Positions 34,760-44,539 of a stretch of DNA of 64,000 nt are shown one piece after another. Source of the stretch: Cohnella endophytica. GTDB taxonomy: Bacteria; Bacillota; Bacilli; Paenibacillales; Paenibacillaceae. The notes below the pieces were generated by a model. The model was not told the DNA's origin and did not search any database. It saw nothing but the letters and a program-made list of their open reading frames with translations. The translations under genes and the position numbers were made by a program. The DNA lies in the NCBI RefSeq assembly GCF_003628305.1, contig NZ_RBZM01000009.1:186001-250000 (forward strand), read 5' to 3'. Numbering within the stretch: the first letter of the stretch is position 1; each line of letters opens with the position of its first letter.

Positions 34760-35719
34760 TTAGGACTTCAAGAAAAACTGAATCGTTTTGTCCGTCGATC
34801 CGGGCAGGTGCTCGTGCCCGAAGTCCGGATAGATGACCAACTGCTTCGGAGCGGTCATTTTATTGTACGCCGCGAATTGCGTGGATGGCGGGCAAATCGG
34901 ATCCATTAGGCCGACGAAGAACAGTACTTCTCCGCGAATCCGGTTGGCCAGGAATTGAAGATCGATATAGCCGAGCTTCTCGAATATCTCGTCCTCGCGC
35001 TCGTGCAACGGATCGAAATGGCGGAAAAACGTACGCAATTCTTGGTACGCATCCTTCGCCAAATCCATCAACCAAGTCCGTTTGTAGTCGCACAGGAACG
35101 GGAAAACGGGAGCTAGTTTCTTAATCCGGGGCTCCAGCGCGGCGCAAGCGATCGTGAGAGCTCCGCCTTGCGAGCCGCCGTGGGCGTATACCCGCTCCGG
35201 ATCCACTTCCGGCAACCCGATCGCGATGCCTGCCAATTGCGCCGTATCTAAGTAAATATGCCGAAATAGCAGATTGTCCGGATGATCGTCCAAACCGCGG
35301 ATAATGTGACCTTGATGCGTGTTTCCTTTAACGCCGCCTGTATCCTCGGAGGAACCACCTTGGCCGCGGCAATCCATGGCCAATACCGAGAAGCCCAGCG
35401 AAGCGAAGGCCAGCTTATCGTTCCAATCGCCGGCATTGCCCGTATAACCATGGAATAAAACGACGGCTGGGTGTGGCTCGGATACGTTCCTTGGTCGAAC
35501 GTACTTCGCATGGATTCTGGCTCCGCGCACACCCGTGAAATACAGGTCGAAGCACTCCGCTTGCGGCGTCTGGAACGCGCTTGGCACCATTTCCACTTGC
35601 GGGTCCACGGCGCGCATCTCCGCGATCGCCCGATCCCAATAAGCATCGAAATCGGCGGGGCGGGGATTAATCCCTTGGTATTCTTTGAGTTGCTCAAGAG
35701 GCATATCGACTAACGGCAT
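34760..35719 (-). CDS. CE7-family acetyl xylan esterase / cephalosporin-C deacetylase
   Basis: 319-residue cytoplasmic alpha/beta hydrolase; length and motifs match carbohydrate esterase family 7. Visible: the RGQGG motif at residues 118-122, nucleophile Ser183 in HGGSQGG, Asp273 in VGLMDP and His302 in FGHEH. These enzymes remove acetyl groups from short xylo-oligosaccharides. It lies 60 bases after a sugar isomerase gene on the same strand and may belong to that operon. With GH30 and GH3 next door, the cluster could serve an acetylated beta-linked glycan, which is inference. Confidence 0.92.
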   Translation of the reverse strand: MPLVDMPLEQLKEYQGINPRPADFDAYWDRAIAEMRAVDPQVEMVPSAFQTPQAECFDLYFTGVRGARIHAKYVRPRNVSEPHPAVVLFHGYTGNAGDWNDKLAFASLGFSVLAMDCRGQGGSSEDTGGVKGNTHQGHIIRGLDDHPDNLLFRHIYLDTAQLAGIAIGLPEVDPERVYAHGGSQGGALTIACAALEPRIKKLAPVFPFLCDYKRTWLMDLAKDAYQELRTFFRHFDPLHEREDEIFEKLGYIDLQFLANRIRGEVLFFVGLMDPICPPSTQFAAYNKMTAPKQLVIYPDFGHEHLPGSTDKTIQFFLKS

Positions 35720-35779
35720 GAACGAACATCCCTTTCAACGATAGTATGTAAACGAATAATCTCATCCTACCATAATTCT

Positions 35780-36649
35780 TTAGCGAAAGTATTGCGCCAA
35801 ATGGGCCGCCGCCTTCGTAATTCCTTGCCGCTCCGCCTCGAGCGATCCCCAATAACGATGGTCTTCCAATTCGATGCTGACCGCGCCTTCGTACCCGATC
35901 CTCTCGAGACGCGCGGCGACGCTCGCCCAGTTCACGTCCCCGTGCCCGGGAATCGTATACCGCCAGGAGCCTTCGGAGAACCCGTACTTCGCCCCGAAGG
36001 TCGCCGGAAGAATGCCGCATTCGTACAGTTCGTCCGATAACATTTCCGTATCTTTGCCATGGCAGTGATTCACGCGCTCGCCGAATTCGGACAGCGCCCG
36101 AAGGTAATCGATGCCTATCCGCACCAAATGGGACGGATCGTAATTCAGTCCGAAATGGGGAGACGGGATCGCCTCGAACATCGCCCTCCACATCTCGGGC
36201 GTGCACCCGAGCGTGGAATAATGCGGCGCGGGACCCGGCCATCCCTCGATCGCGATATAGATTCCTCTTGCCTCGGCATGCTTAACCAGTTCCGGAAAAG
36301 TATTTTTCCAGATCGCGAAGCCTTCTGCCCGAGGTAACGTATGATCTTCCGGAACTAGACACATGAACATGATCTTGCCGCCAAGCTCCGCCATCCCGTC
36401 CATCTGCCGTTTAACGGATTCCGAAGCCGCCTCGCGCACTTCGTCTTTCCGGCTTAATAATTGACCGACGCCTTGAGCGTCCACCGATCCGATGCCGATG
36501 CCCGCACGATCGCAAGCCGATTTGATGTCCGGAGTCAGCGCCGGAACGTCGAGGACGTCCAGCCCGGCTTGCGCGGCCCAGTTCGCCGTCGCTTGCATGC
36601 CTTCCGCTCCGATCTTCGGAGGAATCCTCATTCCCAAGTTCAAGTTCAT
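35780..36649 (-). CDS. Sugar phosphate isomerase/epimerase-like TIM barrel protein
   Basis: 289-residue protein of the xylose-isomerase-like (AP endonuclease 2) family. It begins MNLNLGMRIPPKIG and carries the metal-site pattern with AIEGWPGP near residue 157, NYDPSHL near 196, HCHGKD near 220 and VSIELEDHRYW near 265, where Glu, Asp and His would bind a divalent metal. Such proteins interconvert keto sugars or inosose derivatives. Its ATG overlaps the TGA of the upstream dehydrogenase by four bases, so the two act in one pathway. Confidence 0.88.
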   Translation of the reverse strand: MNLNLGMRIPPKIGAEGMQATANWAAQAGLDVLDVPALTPDIKSACDRAGIGIGSVDAQGVGQLLSRKDEVREAASESVKRQMDGMAELGGKIMFMCLVPEDHTLPRAEGFAIWKNTFPELVKHAEARGIYIAIEGWPGPAPHYSTLGCTPEMWRAMFEAIPSPHFGLNYDPSHLVRIGIDYLRALSEFGERVNHCHGKDTEMLSDELYECGILPATFGAKYGFSEGSWRYTIPGHGDVNWASVAARLERIGYEGAVSIELEDHRYWGSLEAERQGITKAAAHLAQYFR

Positions 36650-37644
36650 GCGCCGACTCCCCCTTCTTGATCCCCTTGCATGAGCGGGGAGTACCCCGCG
36701 GCTTGATAGACCATCTCCGAGAACTTCACGACTTTATAAGCGAACTCCCCGCTGACGGCCACTTCTTGCCGCCCTAGAATCGCATCTACGAAGCTCTTAT
36801 CCTGGTTGGTCGTTCTCTCCGGAAGCTCCGGTACGATAACCTCTTCCTCCCGGAAGCGCCGGATCGTGATCTTGCCGTTATCGTAGAAGATCCCCCCGTC
36901 CTCCCCGCAGAATACGTACGTCTCGTGCCAGCATGGCGCGTAGCCGACGAGATTCAATCCCGCGACCGCACCTTCCGCGAAACGAATCGAAGTAAAGGTA
37001 TCGATCTCGACCGGAGATCCGTGCTGATGCAGTTGCGGCTTCACTTCGATCGGGGTGAGCCCCGTCGTCCACAGCAGAACGTCGATGATGTGACTGCCGG
37101 AGTCCATGAGGAACCCTCCTCCCGACAACGCCGGGTTCTGGCGCCAGGTTCCCGGCGTCCCCTGCCTCCACTCTTGGTATAACGAAGCCGTAATCGAAGT
37201 CAGCTTGCCGATCTCCCCTCTGGCGATCGCTTCCTTGATATATAGAAATTCCGGTTGAAAATGACGCTGATAGGATACCTGCAAAATTTTCCCGACCGAT
37301 CTTGCCGTCGCGATCAAGCTTTCGGCTTCCTCGGAAGAGCACGTCATCGGTTTCTCGATCAGGACGTGCAGCCCCTTGTTCAGCGCATCCGTCGCTTGCC
37401 TGAAATGCAGCGTATGCGGCGAGCAGATAACGACGGCGTCCAGATCGACCTGCTCCAACATGGTTTCGTAATCCTCGAATTCACGAACGTCCGTTAAGCC
37501 GAACTTGTCGAGAAACGTTACCCTGCTCTTCTCGCTCGTATCCGCAATCGCGACAATCTCGACTTCCGAAAGCTCCGACAATTGACTTCCATGCCATGCG
37601 GCGATACCGCCCGTTCCGATCATACCCATACGAATCGTGCTCAT
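36646..37644 (-). CDS. Gfo/Idh/MocA-family NAD(P)-dependent oxidoreductase
   Basis: 332-residue dehydrogenase. The N-terminus IRMGMIGTGGIAAWHG is the nucleotide-binding loop, LIEKPMTCSSEEA near residue 95 holds the catalytic-type Lys, and GGGFLMDSGSHIIDVL near 175 has the conserved His. It lacks the Cys cluster seen in the relatives at 4740 and 56468. GGGAGG precedes ATG 37644 by ten bases. The downstream isomerase overlaps by four bases. This pairing is common in inositol, inosose and keto-sugar catabolism. Confidence 0.9.
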   Translation of the reverse strand: MSTIRMGMIGTGGIAAWHGSQLSELSEVEIVAIADTSEKSRVTFLDKFGLTDVREFEDYETMLEQVDLDAVVICSPHTLHFRQATDALNKGLHVLIEKPMTCSSEEAESLIATARSVGKILQVSYQRHFQPEFLYIKEAIARGEIGKLTSITASLYQEWRQGTPGTWRQNPALSGGGFLMDSGSHIIDVLLWTTGLTPIEVKPQLHQHGSPVEIDTFTSIRFAEGAVAGLNLVGYAPCWHETYVFCGEDGGIFYDNGKITIRRFREEEVIVPELPERTTNQDKSFVDAILGRQEVAVSGEFAYKVVKFSEMVYQAAGYSPLMQGDQEGGVGA

Positions 37645-38103
37645 TCAGGCCTTGCCTCCCCTAGATTGAGATGAGATTCAGACAAGATCAGGTTAACAAA
37701 AGGAACTCGCTACGAATATCCAAATACGCGACATTCGTTTGCGGATCGACTATGATTTCGCGACGTGGTAGCCGAAGCCGAGCATAGTGAATAGCCCCCG
37801 TTTATGTCCCTGATAAACGGAGGCTATTCTGGACGACGACTATTCATTTATGAACTTCCAACCCTTTCTTGCCACGTTCGGTTTGAATTCGTTCCGGTTC
37901 ATGTTTATTATTGCTTTTGCTTTCTTGCATCATTCAGGCGAGTTCCCGCATGCCCGCGGTTCCCGGGATAAGCCGTCACTCGCTATCCCGATATCGTCCC
38001 GGTTCTAGCATGCTTCGCTACTATGCTCCAATGGACTATCCCCTTCCGTCTTGGAATACTTCCTATTACCCCTTCGTTAACCTCGTTAAACACGAAAACC
38101 CTT
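37645..38103. other. Intergenic region with one hairpin
   Basis: 459 bases with no supported gene. GAATAGCCCCCGTTTAT (37789-37805) pairs with ATAAACGGAGGCTATTC (37813-37829), a strong hairpin but without a T tract on either side. A second weak hairpin, GGGATAAG to CTATCCC, lies near 37971-38000. Promoters were not recognised. Confidence 0.55.
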
Positions 38104-40152
38104 TTATCCTTCAAGAAGTCCCGTCCAACTGCTATCCATCACCTCCGCCTCGTGCATGCTGATCTGGAATTGCAGCTTGCTTAATTGCTGCTTGCCGATG
38201 CTCCCTTGCTGGTATTGCTCCTGCAGCGCATCCCGCTCGGCTTGAATGGAAAGCATCTCCAACGCATGGACTTGCTCCTCCGTCATCTCGTCCGCGTTCG
38301 GGTCGCTCAGTTGATTGTTCAGCATGTTAATCATTTGTTGATAATGCGCGCAGACGCGGGAGACGGTCGTTCCGGAACAAGTCTGATTCGTCTGAATCGC
38401 GTTGATCGCATACTTGGCGGTTGTCATCCTTAACGCGATAAACTTTCTTCGGTCTTCCGGTTTCAGGTCGGAGTAAGGACCGCGGCGCTTCGGCAAGAAC
38501 GTGGCGACCACTTTGTTCACGACCGAATAGAGTAACAAGTAGAAAATATGGAGTCGATTCGAGTACACCATCTCGATCCGGTTGTAAATATTTTGCAGCA
38601 CGGTGGCTTCCTCCGGCTTGATCTCCCCATTTTCCCGCAACAGTTGGACGCACTTTCTCTCTTCGGCGATACCAAGCTGGCGCAAACGCAATTCTTCTTC
38701 GCGAGCTTTCTTGGATAGACTTTCGTATTTGCTCCTCTTGATATCCGTGAGACGCTGATCGTTATTGGCGATAACCGCGGCCGCGGCTCGGTTATTCGTT
38801 CCGTCGATCGCTTGCCTTATCGCCAGATTAGCCGCTTTGATCGACTCGATCTGGGCTTTGAACTCCGCTTCGCGCGCCAACGATTCCTCGCTCGCTCCCG
38901 TGCCCCGGTCGGCGAGCAACGGCAACGCGATGCTGGCCAGAATCAAGGAAACGAGAATAACGCCCGCGCACAGGAAAATGATCAAATCACGTTCCGGAAA
39001 CGGCCCTCCGCCCCCTACGACCAGCGGGATCGTGAAAGCGCCGGCAAGCGTCACCGCGCCCCGTACTCCGGATAATGAAGTCAGCCATATCGATTTCCAG
39101 CTTACGTTTTCCTTGTCGTCCTTCAAACGGAAGAGCGATCCGGCCAATCGGCTATACAAGGTCAGCCAGCCGAATCGTAGCGCGATCAAGAGCAGGTACA
39201 AAAGGAACACATAGCCGATAACGATCAGATTGTCGTGGGCCACGTCGTGGAAAATCGTCTTCGCGATGGCGGGAATTTGCACGCCCAAGAGCACGAACAC
39301 AAGACCGTTCAAGCTGAACAAGATGACCGACCACGTGATTTCGGATACGAACTTCTGCTCGATCGAAGTGAACCTGGAGTGATCCTGCTCGATCGCCATC
39401 ATGACGCCGCCGGCAACGGCGGCCAAAATTCCCGACAAACCCAAATGCTCCGCAACGTAAAACAGGATAAACGGGGTAAGGATTTGAATGAGCACGTGTA
39501 CCGAAGCGTCTTCGATGCCGAATCTGCGCAACGCCGCTCTCGCCCAGATGATGAGAATCGCCAGCACGCCTCCCGCGATCAGACCTCCGATCGCGATCAA
39601 GAAGAAGCTCCACGTCGCGTTCCACAAGGAGAAGGCGCCGGTTACGGCCGCCGCGATCGCGAACTTGAATGCTACCAGTCCGGAAGCATCGTTCATGAGC
39701 GACTCGCCTTCCAACAAGCGGTGAATCTTTTTCGGAAGATGGACTTTAGAGGCGATGGCGGATACGGCGACCGCATCCGTCGGAGACAGAATGGCGGCCA
39801 AACCGAAGGAGGCGGCCAACGGGATCGATGGAATAAGAGCATGAATGAAATATCCGCCCACGAGGACGGTCACGAACACAAGACCGACGGCAAGCAATAG
39901 AATCGGCGTCCTTAGCTTCCATAATTCATCCCGCGGCGTGCGCCTGCCGTCGTTAAACAATAGAGGGGCGATGAAGAGCAAGAAAAACAACTCGGGTTCC
40001 AACTCGACATGGAAATGCCAGGGGAACAATACGACCGCGGCTCCCAGAGCGATCTGAATGATCGGGAGCGGAACGTAAGGAAAGATCCGTTGAACGACCT
40101 GCGAGAAAGCGAGCAATAATAATAAGACCAATACGGCTAAAAATAATTCCAT
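38104..40152 (-). CDS. CPA1-family Na+/H+ antiporter (NhaP/NhaG-like)
   Basis: 682-residue membrane protein. ATG 40152 with GGAG eight bases upstream gives a hydrophobic N-terminus (MELFLAVLVLLLLLAFSQVV); fifteen further in-frame residues before it are basic and are left out. About twelve membrane segments span residues 1-420, including the core motif PTDAVAVSAIASK near 135 and LLEGESLMNDASGLVAFKF near 160, where the two acidic residues form the ion site. LSGVRGAVTLAGAF near 375 is also typical. A long, charged helical C-terminal domain (430-682) is cytoplasmic and probably regulatory. It exchanges cytoplasmic Na+ for H+. Confidence 0.93.
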   Translation of the reverse strand: MELFLAVLVLLLLLAFSQVVQRIFPYVPLPIIQIALGAAVVLFPWHFHVELEPELFFLLFIAPLLFNDGRRTPRDELWKLRTPILLLAVGLVFVTVLVGGYFIHALIPSIPLAASFGLAAILSPTDAVAVSAIASKVHLPKKIHRLLEGESLMNDASGLVAFKFAIAAAVTGAFSLWNATWSFFLIAIGGLIAGGVLAILIIWARAALRRFGIEDASVHVLIQILTPFILFYVAEHLGLSGILAAVAGGVMMAIEQDHSRFTSIEQKFVSEITWSVILFSLNGLVFVLLGVQIPAIAKTIFHDVAHDNLIVIGYVFLLYLLLIALRFGWLTLYSRLAGSLFRLKDDKENVSWKSIWLTSLSGVRGAVTLAGAFTIPLVVGGGGPFPERDLIIFLCAGVILVSLILASIALPLLADRGTGASEESLAREAEFKAQIESIKAANLAIRQAIDGTNNRAAAAVIANNDQRLTDIKRSKYESLSKKAREEELRLRQLGIAEERKCVQLLRENGEIKPEEATVLQNIYNRIEMVYSNRLHIFYLLLYSVVNKVVATFLPKRRGPYSDLKPEDRRKFIALRMTTAKYAINAIQTNQTCSGTTVSRVCAHYQQMINMLNNQLSDPNADEMTEEQVHALEMLSIQAERDALQEQYQQGSIGKQQLSKLQFQISMHEAEVMDSSWTGLLEG

Positions 40153-40349
40153 GACGTTCACTCCAACGTTTAGTCTTCTTGTTCGGGACTCGGTCAAAAC
40201 CTTCGACTTTCAGGATGCCCAACGTCCGGCATTTCCAACGGCAACATCGGAAAGCCATTTTAACTAGTCATTTCCAATGCGGCAACGGTGTCATTTATGT
40301 TTTAATATAGATATAAGGATCGAAATTGGCTCGAAAAGGAGAGATTACA

Positions 40350-40754
40350 GTGGAAATCAGATCATTCTTGTTACCGAAAAGCGAAGTATCCTATCTCAAG
40401 ACTTCCGCGTCCATGAAAGAAGCGATGGATCGGCTCGAGGCGTGGAAATACACGGCTATCCCGGTCATCGACGACGAAGGGAAATACGTCGGCACCTTAT
40501 CCGAAGGAGATCTGCTATGGAAGCTGAAATGCACTCCCGGTCTCCATTTCGATAACTTGCACGAGGTTCCCGTGACCGATATCAAGAAACGGATTTATAA
40601 CGAATGCGTAGCGATAACCGCGCATATGGAGGACATGTTGGCGCTGGCCGCCGATCAGAATTTCGTTCCGGTCGTCGACGACGATCGCGTCTTCCTCGGC
40701 CTGATCCGTCGCAGGGATATCATTGAATATTACACGAGAAATATAACAGACTAA
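40350..40754 (+). CDS. Two-CBS-domain protein
   Basis: 134-residue protein made of a pair of CBS motifs: residues 15-60 (EAMDRLEAWKYTAIPVIDD, then YVGTLSEGDLLW) and 80-130 (LALAADQNFVPVVDDD, then FLGLIRRRDIIEYY). Such pairs bind adenosine nucleotides and sense energy state. The start is GTG 40350, eight bases after AAGGAG; an upstream in-frame TTG would overlap the ribosome site. It is divergent from the antiporter gene. Confidence 0.9.
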   Translation: MEIRSFLLPKSEVSYLKTSASMKEAMDRLEAWKYTAIPVIDDEGKYVGTLSEGDLLWKLKCTPGLHFDNLHEVPVTDIKKRIYNECVAITAHMEDMLALAADQNFVPVVDDDRVFLGLIRRRDIIEYYTRNITD

Positions 40755-40908
40755 TCGGGCCCGAAGAGTAAGCCGCGTAGTCCTTCCAACTTTCTCCGCT
40801 TCGCTACCGCGGCCCATTCATTCCGATAAGCCTTCGATTTTATCATCGGTTATTCTTCGAATAAAGTCCAGCGAACGCGGAGAAATGCTTTTATAGGCAA
40901 AATAATCG

Positions 40909-40949
40909 CAAAGTAGGAGCATGGCCCGATGCGCCATGCTCCTACTTTG
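40909..40949. terminator. Bidirectional terminator
   Basis: CAAAGTAGGAGCATGGC (40909-40925) pairs perfectly with GCCATGCTCCTACTTTG (40933-40949) around a CCGATGC loop, followed by TTT. It sits between the convergent CBS gene and the SLH protein gene. Confidence 0.9.
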
Positions 40950-40959
40950 TTTCTGCGTT

Positions 40960-43476
40960 CTATTTGAGCTTGCCCAGCAGATTCAGAATAACCGTAACGG
41001 CTTCCGCTCTCGTCGTCATTCCGCCGGGCGCGAATTTACCCTTGCCGTTTCCTTGCATAAGGCCCCCGTCCTTAACCGCCGTGACCGAGCTTCTCGCCCA
41101 TGCCGGAATTTCTTTGTCGTCCGCAAATCCCGTTTCGCTTGAGGATGCCGCCTCTAGATGCAGGGAATTCGCGATCATGGCCGCCATCTCCGCGCGCGTA
41201 ATCGGAGCATTCGGACGGAACGTGCCGTCCTTATAACCTTTGACGATGCCCGCTTCTACCGCCTGCGCTACCCCCGCCTGCGCCCATGCCGCGATCTTGT
41301 CCGCATCGGCGAACGTCGGTTTTCCGCTCGTGGCCTGCGGTTTGAGCGCATTCGTCAGCATGACCGCGAACTCGGCCCTCGTCACCGTTTTCCCCGGCTT
41401 AAAGGTTCCGTCCTGATATCCTTTGACCACGCCGATCAGGACTGCTTTGCGGATGCTAGCTTCCGCCCAATGGCCGGTAATATCGCTGAAGACGATCCCA
41501 TCGGGCGTCGAGGTGTCGGGTTGTCCGTTCGCTACGGGCAAGTTCGTGGCCGAATCGACGACAAGCACCGCGTACTTCGTCAAGTGATCGGCTTCCGCTA
41601 CGATGCGATTCCCTTCGATTTTGCCACCGGATACTCTTACCCATTCCTTCTTACTTTCGTCGAAATAGAATATCCCTACCGTCCGATTGCCGCTTAATAC
41701 CGACGTATCGAACCGGAAATTCAGCGTGATCGGTTTCTGGAAGTTTTCCGGGAAGTTCTTCAAGATTTCGAAGATCGGGCTTGCCAGCAACTCCCCGCGA
41801 GGCAGCAGTCCGGTCGTATCGGCTATTTTATCGATCGACAGCTGGAGATCCTTGACCGTTGAGTTCGCCGGAATCGTAAGCATAATGTCGTCTCCCAGGC
41901 TCGCCTCGCCGATCTGGCCCGAAGGCAACGTCAAACGGCCGTTCGTCGATTTAACCGTCGTCGGACCGCTGCTTCCGCTTCCCGTCCGGATGGGCGGAGA
42001 TACGTTAATCGTTTGGATTTGTTCGTTTCCCGCCTCATCGCGTACGTATAAGGTGTATGCCCCGTAAGCGGCCGCAACGAAACTGGCCTTAAAGGATTCC
42101 CAATCGATCCCCTCCCATTCGTCGAAGCAATCGTCCGGGTTCTCACAGAGAGAATCGGGTTCCAACCACTCGCCGTGAACGTCAAAATAGTCCGCGTTCC
42201 GCTCCCCCGGCGCCCACATCGCGCCCCACACTCTGCTGCCCGTCCCGTCCAACGTTACCGTTACCTTAACCGGAAGCGCGCCGAGGAGGGACGTTTCCAA
42301 TCGGATCGTCGGCTTTGCCTTGTCGATCTGGTACACTTCAACCGTCTTGACGGACTCGTTACCGATCTCGTCCTTCGCATAGACCGTGTAGATTCCGTTC
42401 GCGGTTACGGTAAAGCTTCCGTTTACCAACGCTTGACCGCCGGCGGCGAAAGCCTCAGCCGTCAAATCCCCCGCCGCCCACTTCGTTTCGGCGACTCCGC
42501 TTCCCGTATCCGTTACGTTCGCGGTGACGATAACGTCTTCTTTAGTCATCCCTTGAGCGGAAACGGACGTTCCGATCGAAGGTGCCGTCTTATCGAACAC
42601 GACCTTCGATCCGTCCGTCGTCGCGTTAGCGGGTAGCCGATACCCTTCTTCCGTAATCAGCATAACCGATATCGGAATTTCTCCTTCGGCTTCCGTGCCG
42701 TCCAAGAGAAGCGTCGCTTTCCAATGCTTGCCGTCGATTTGCTCCGTGACGGCGCTTTTGCCCGCGATCGTTGCCACGGCGCCGACAACATCTTCATCCG
42801 ACGCGATATTCAAGGTAATCGTATCGGAAGGTTTGGCCAAACTAGCCGACGCCGCGTCGTTCGACCCGATCTTTACTTCAATGATTTTGGGCAATGTCAG
42901 ACCCGTATCGTAAGAAGCGAATGTTTCGTCGTGGCTATGGAAGCTCCAGCCGTCGGTAGAGCCGGCGAACGTTCCCCATACCGCATACGCGGGTATGCTA
43001 TCTCCGGTTAAAACATGTATTCCATCCAGGCTATATCGATAGACTTGCCCGCCGATTTCGGGATGAAACGACGTGGTGTCGATTTTATATCGCGATATCG
43101 TCGCCCATCTCGCGTTCGCCGGAATCAAAAGCGGATTCGCGACTTCCTGAATCTGCGTCCCGTCGCTATAGAGATAATAGGCATCCGAGCTCGTATTGTA
43201 CCATCCTCCGTCAAAAATCTCCTTCGCGGTTACCCATTTTGCCGAAGTCGGCGCCGTCGCGCTTTCCAACACGCTCGTTCCGTCGCTATACACGTAACTC
43301 GTAACGTATCCGCTGTAAACCGCGTTGCTAGTAAACAGGTAGTTTTTCAATACCTGCGCTTGAACCGTCCCCGTATCGGCATAGGCCTTCTCCCGTGGTA
43401 GTACGATCATATTCCCCAATAATAAAACGAAGGATAAAAGGCCGATTCCGATTTGTTTCCACTTTAACCGTTGCAT
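40960..43476 (-). CDS. S-layer-anchored surface protein with N-terminal repeats and Ig-like region
   Basis: 838-residue exported protein. Signal peptide at 1-33 (ending KAYA). Residues 40-200 contain about three imperfect 45-residue repeats with the pattern YSDGTxxxE..A.P...KW.T (for example VYSDGTSVLESATAP). Residues 205-500 contain Ig- or cadherin-like beta domains (FDKTAPSIGTSV, VYAKDEIGNESVKTVEV, LYVRDEAGNEQIQTINV). A ZU5-like or autoproteolytic-like segment follows (about 510-650). The C-terminus has three SLH domains (GVVKGYQDGTFKPG, GIVKGYKDGTFRPN, and GGLMQGNGKGKFAP), each followed by TRAE, which hold the protein to pyruvylated cell-wall polymer. No catalytic motif was recognised. Confidence 0.85.
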   Translation of the reverse strand: MQRLKWKQIGIGLLSFVLLLGNMIVLPREKAYADTGTVQAQVLKNYLFTSNAVYSGYVTSYVYSDGTSVLESATAPTSAKWVTAKEIFDGGWYNTSSDAYYLYSDGTQIQEVANPLLIPANARWATISRYKIDTTSFHPEIGGQVYRYSLDGIHVLTGDSIPAYAVWGTFAGSTDGWSFHSHDETFASYDTGLTLPKIIEVKIGSNDAASASLAKPSDTITLNIASDEDVVGAVATIAGKSAVTEQIDGKHWKATLLLDGTEAEGEIPISVMLITEEGYRLPANATTDGSKVVFDKTAPSIGTSVSAQGMTKEDVIVTANVTDTGSGVAETKWAAGDLTAEAFAAGGQALVNGSFTVTANGIYTVYAKDEIGNESVKTVEVYQIDKAKPTIRLETSLLGALPVKVTVTLDGTGSRVWGAMWAPGERNADYFDVHGEWLEPDSLCENPDDCFDEWEGIDWESFKASFVAAAYGAYTLYVRDEAGNEQIQTINVSPPIRTGSGSSGPTTVKSTNGRLTLPSGQIGEASLGDDIMLTIPANSTVKDLQLSIDKIADTTGLLPRGELLASPIFEILKNFPENFQKPITLNFRFDTSVLSGNRTVGIFYFDESKKEWVRVSGGKIEGNRIVAEADHLTKYAVLVVDSATNLPVANGQPDTSTPDGIVFSDITGHWAEASIRKAVLIGVVKGYQDGTFKPGKTVTRAEFAVMLTNALKPQATSGKPTFADADKIAAWAQAGVAQAVEAGIVKGYKDGTFRPNAPITRAEMAAMIANSLHLEAASSSETGFADDKEIPAWARSSVTAVKDGGLMQGNGKGKFAPGGMTTRAEAVTVILNLLGKLK

Positions 43477-43649
43477 TCGATTAGCGCTCCTCTTTTTCTA
43501 CAATAAATTCGATTATACCATATTTTACTAGATTACTCTCTCACTAAACTGAAAAGGAAGCACTTCATGTCAAGTTATACTCGATAGAACGCTTAGCTTT
43601 ACTGGAACATTTTTACTGAACGACGCGTCTTCCTAATCGGAGGTGTTTC

Positions 43650-44495
43650 ATGATCAAGTCCGTTGTCGCCGGAATAAGCATCTTTATTATCGTTGTTCTA
43701 CTGTCCGCCTGCGGTAACCGGTTGTCGGGTCTCATCGGCAAGCCGAACTCCGCAAGCAACGAAAAAAGCGAAGTTATCGACATGCACGGGAATATCGAGC
43801 ACCTAGATAAAATGGACGAGTTCGTGCGGAAAGCCGAGAATCGCGAGAAGGCAAGCGTTCGAATCGTTCATTACACGACCGAGGGCGACCCCGTTTATCA
43901 CGATTTGAACGTAAAGGGTGCGCGGATCGTGATGACCTACGATACAACCGAGGATTCGTTCGGAAGCGGCCGCGTCATGAAATACGAATGCGACAAAATC
44001 GAGAGAACGGCATCGGATACCCAACTGTTATATACCGTTAAAGGTTGCTCCGGCGAGAATAAGGAGTTGAACGTGCTAGGCGTATCTTTCGACGTTCGGA
44101 AGCAGGATTATTTCGGCTTCATTCTAAAATACGGCCTTGCGGAGAAAAACGAAGTGAATACCGTGGACGAAAAGCTGGCGAAGGACCTTCAGAACGGGGA
44201 TACGGCCGTTATCGACGATTATCGGCTTACGACCGATGAACTTCAGACCATTTATAAGTCGATGGTTTTGTCCAATTATCTTGGCGAGAAGAAGCTGGAG
44301 CTTGGTTGCAACCGAGATCCCCACGCGACTTATTACTTAAAGGTACTGATCAATAGCGGGAGCCGCGAATACCGCTGGTCGGAATGCGATACCGGCGAAG
44401 ACGGGCAAGCGATGAAGAAAATCGTGAACGTGATTAAAGAAATCGTCATAAACCGGGCGGACTACAAGCGGTTGTCGGATGTTAAAGGCGCGTAG
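43650..44495 (+). CDS. DUF4362-type lipoprotein
   Basis: 281-residue exported protein. Residues 1-21 are a lipoprotein signal ending LLSAC, with Cys21 lipidated. The segment VIDMHGNIEHLDKMDEFV followed by VRIVHYTTEGDPVYHDL is the signature of the DUF4362 lipoproteins of Bacilli. The C-terminal half has no recognised domain. GGAGG precedes the ATG. No function is known for the family and none is suggested by the neighbours. Confidence 0.75.
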   Translation: MIKSVVAGISIFIIVVLLSACGNRLSGLIGKPNSASNEKSEVIDMHGNIEHLDKMDEFVRKAENREKASVRIVHYTTEGDPVYHDLNVKGARIVMTYDTTEDSFGSGRVMKYECDKIERTASDTQLLYTVKGCSGENKELNVLGVSFDVRKQDYFGFILKYGLAEKNEVNTVDEKLAKDLQNGDTAVIDDYRLTTDELQTIYKSMVLSNYLGEKKLELGCNRDPHATYYLKVLINSGSREYRWSECDTGEDGQAMKKIVNVIKEIVINRADYKRLSDVKGA

Positions 44496-44539
44496 AGCTA
44501 AGGTGCGATGCCGGACAGAAAGACTAAGCGGCAGGCAAA

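Noticed and set aside
37789-37829. Terminator in the dehydrogenase-antiporter gap
   Set aside because: The hairpin is strong but has no T tract on either strand, so it is reported only as a hairpin.
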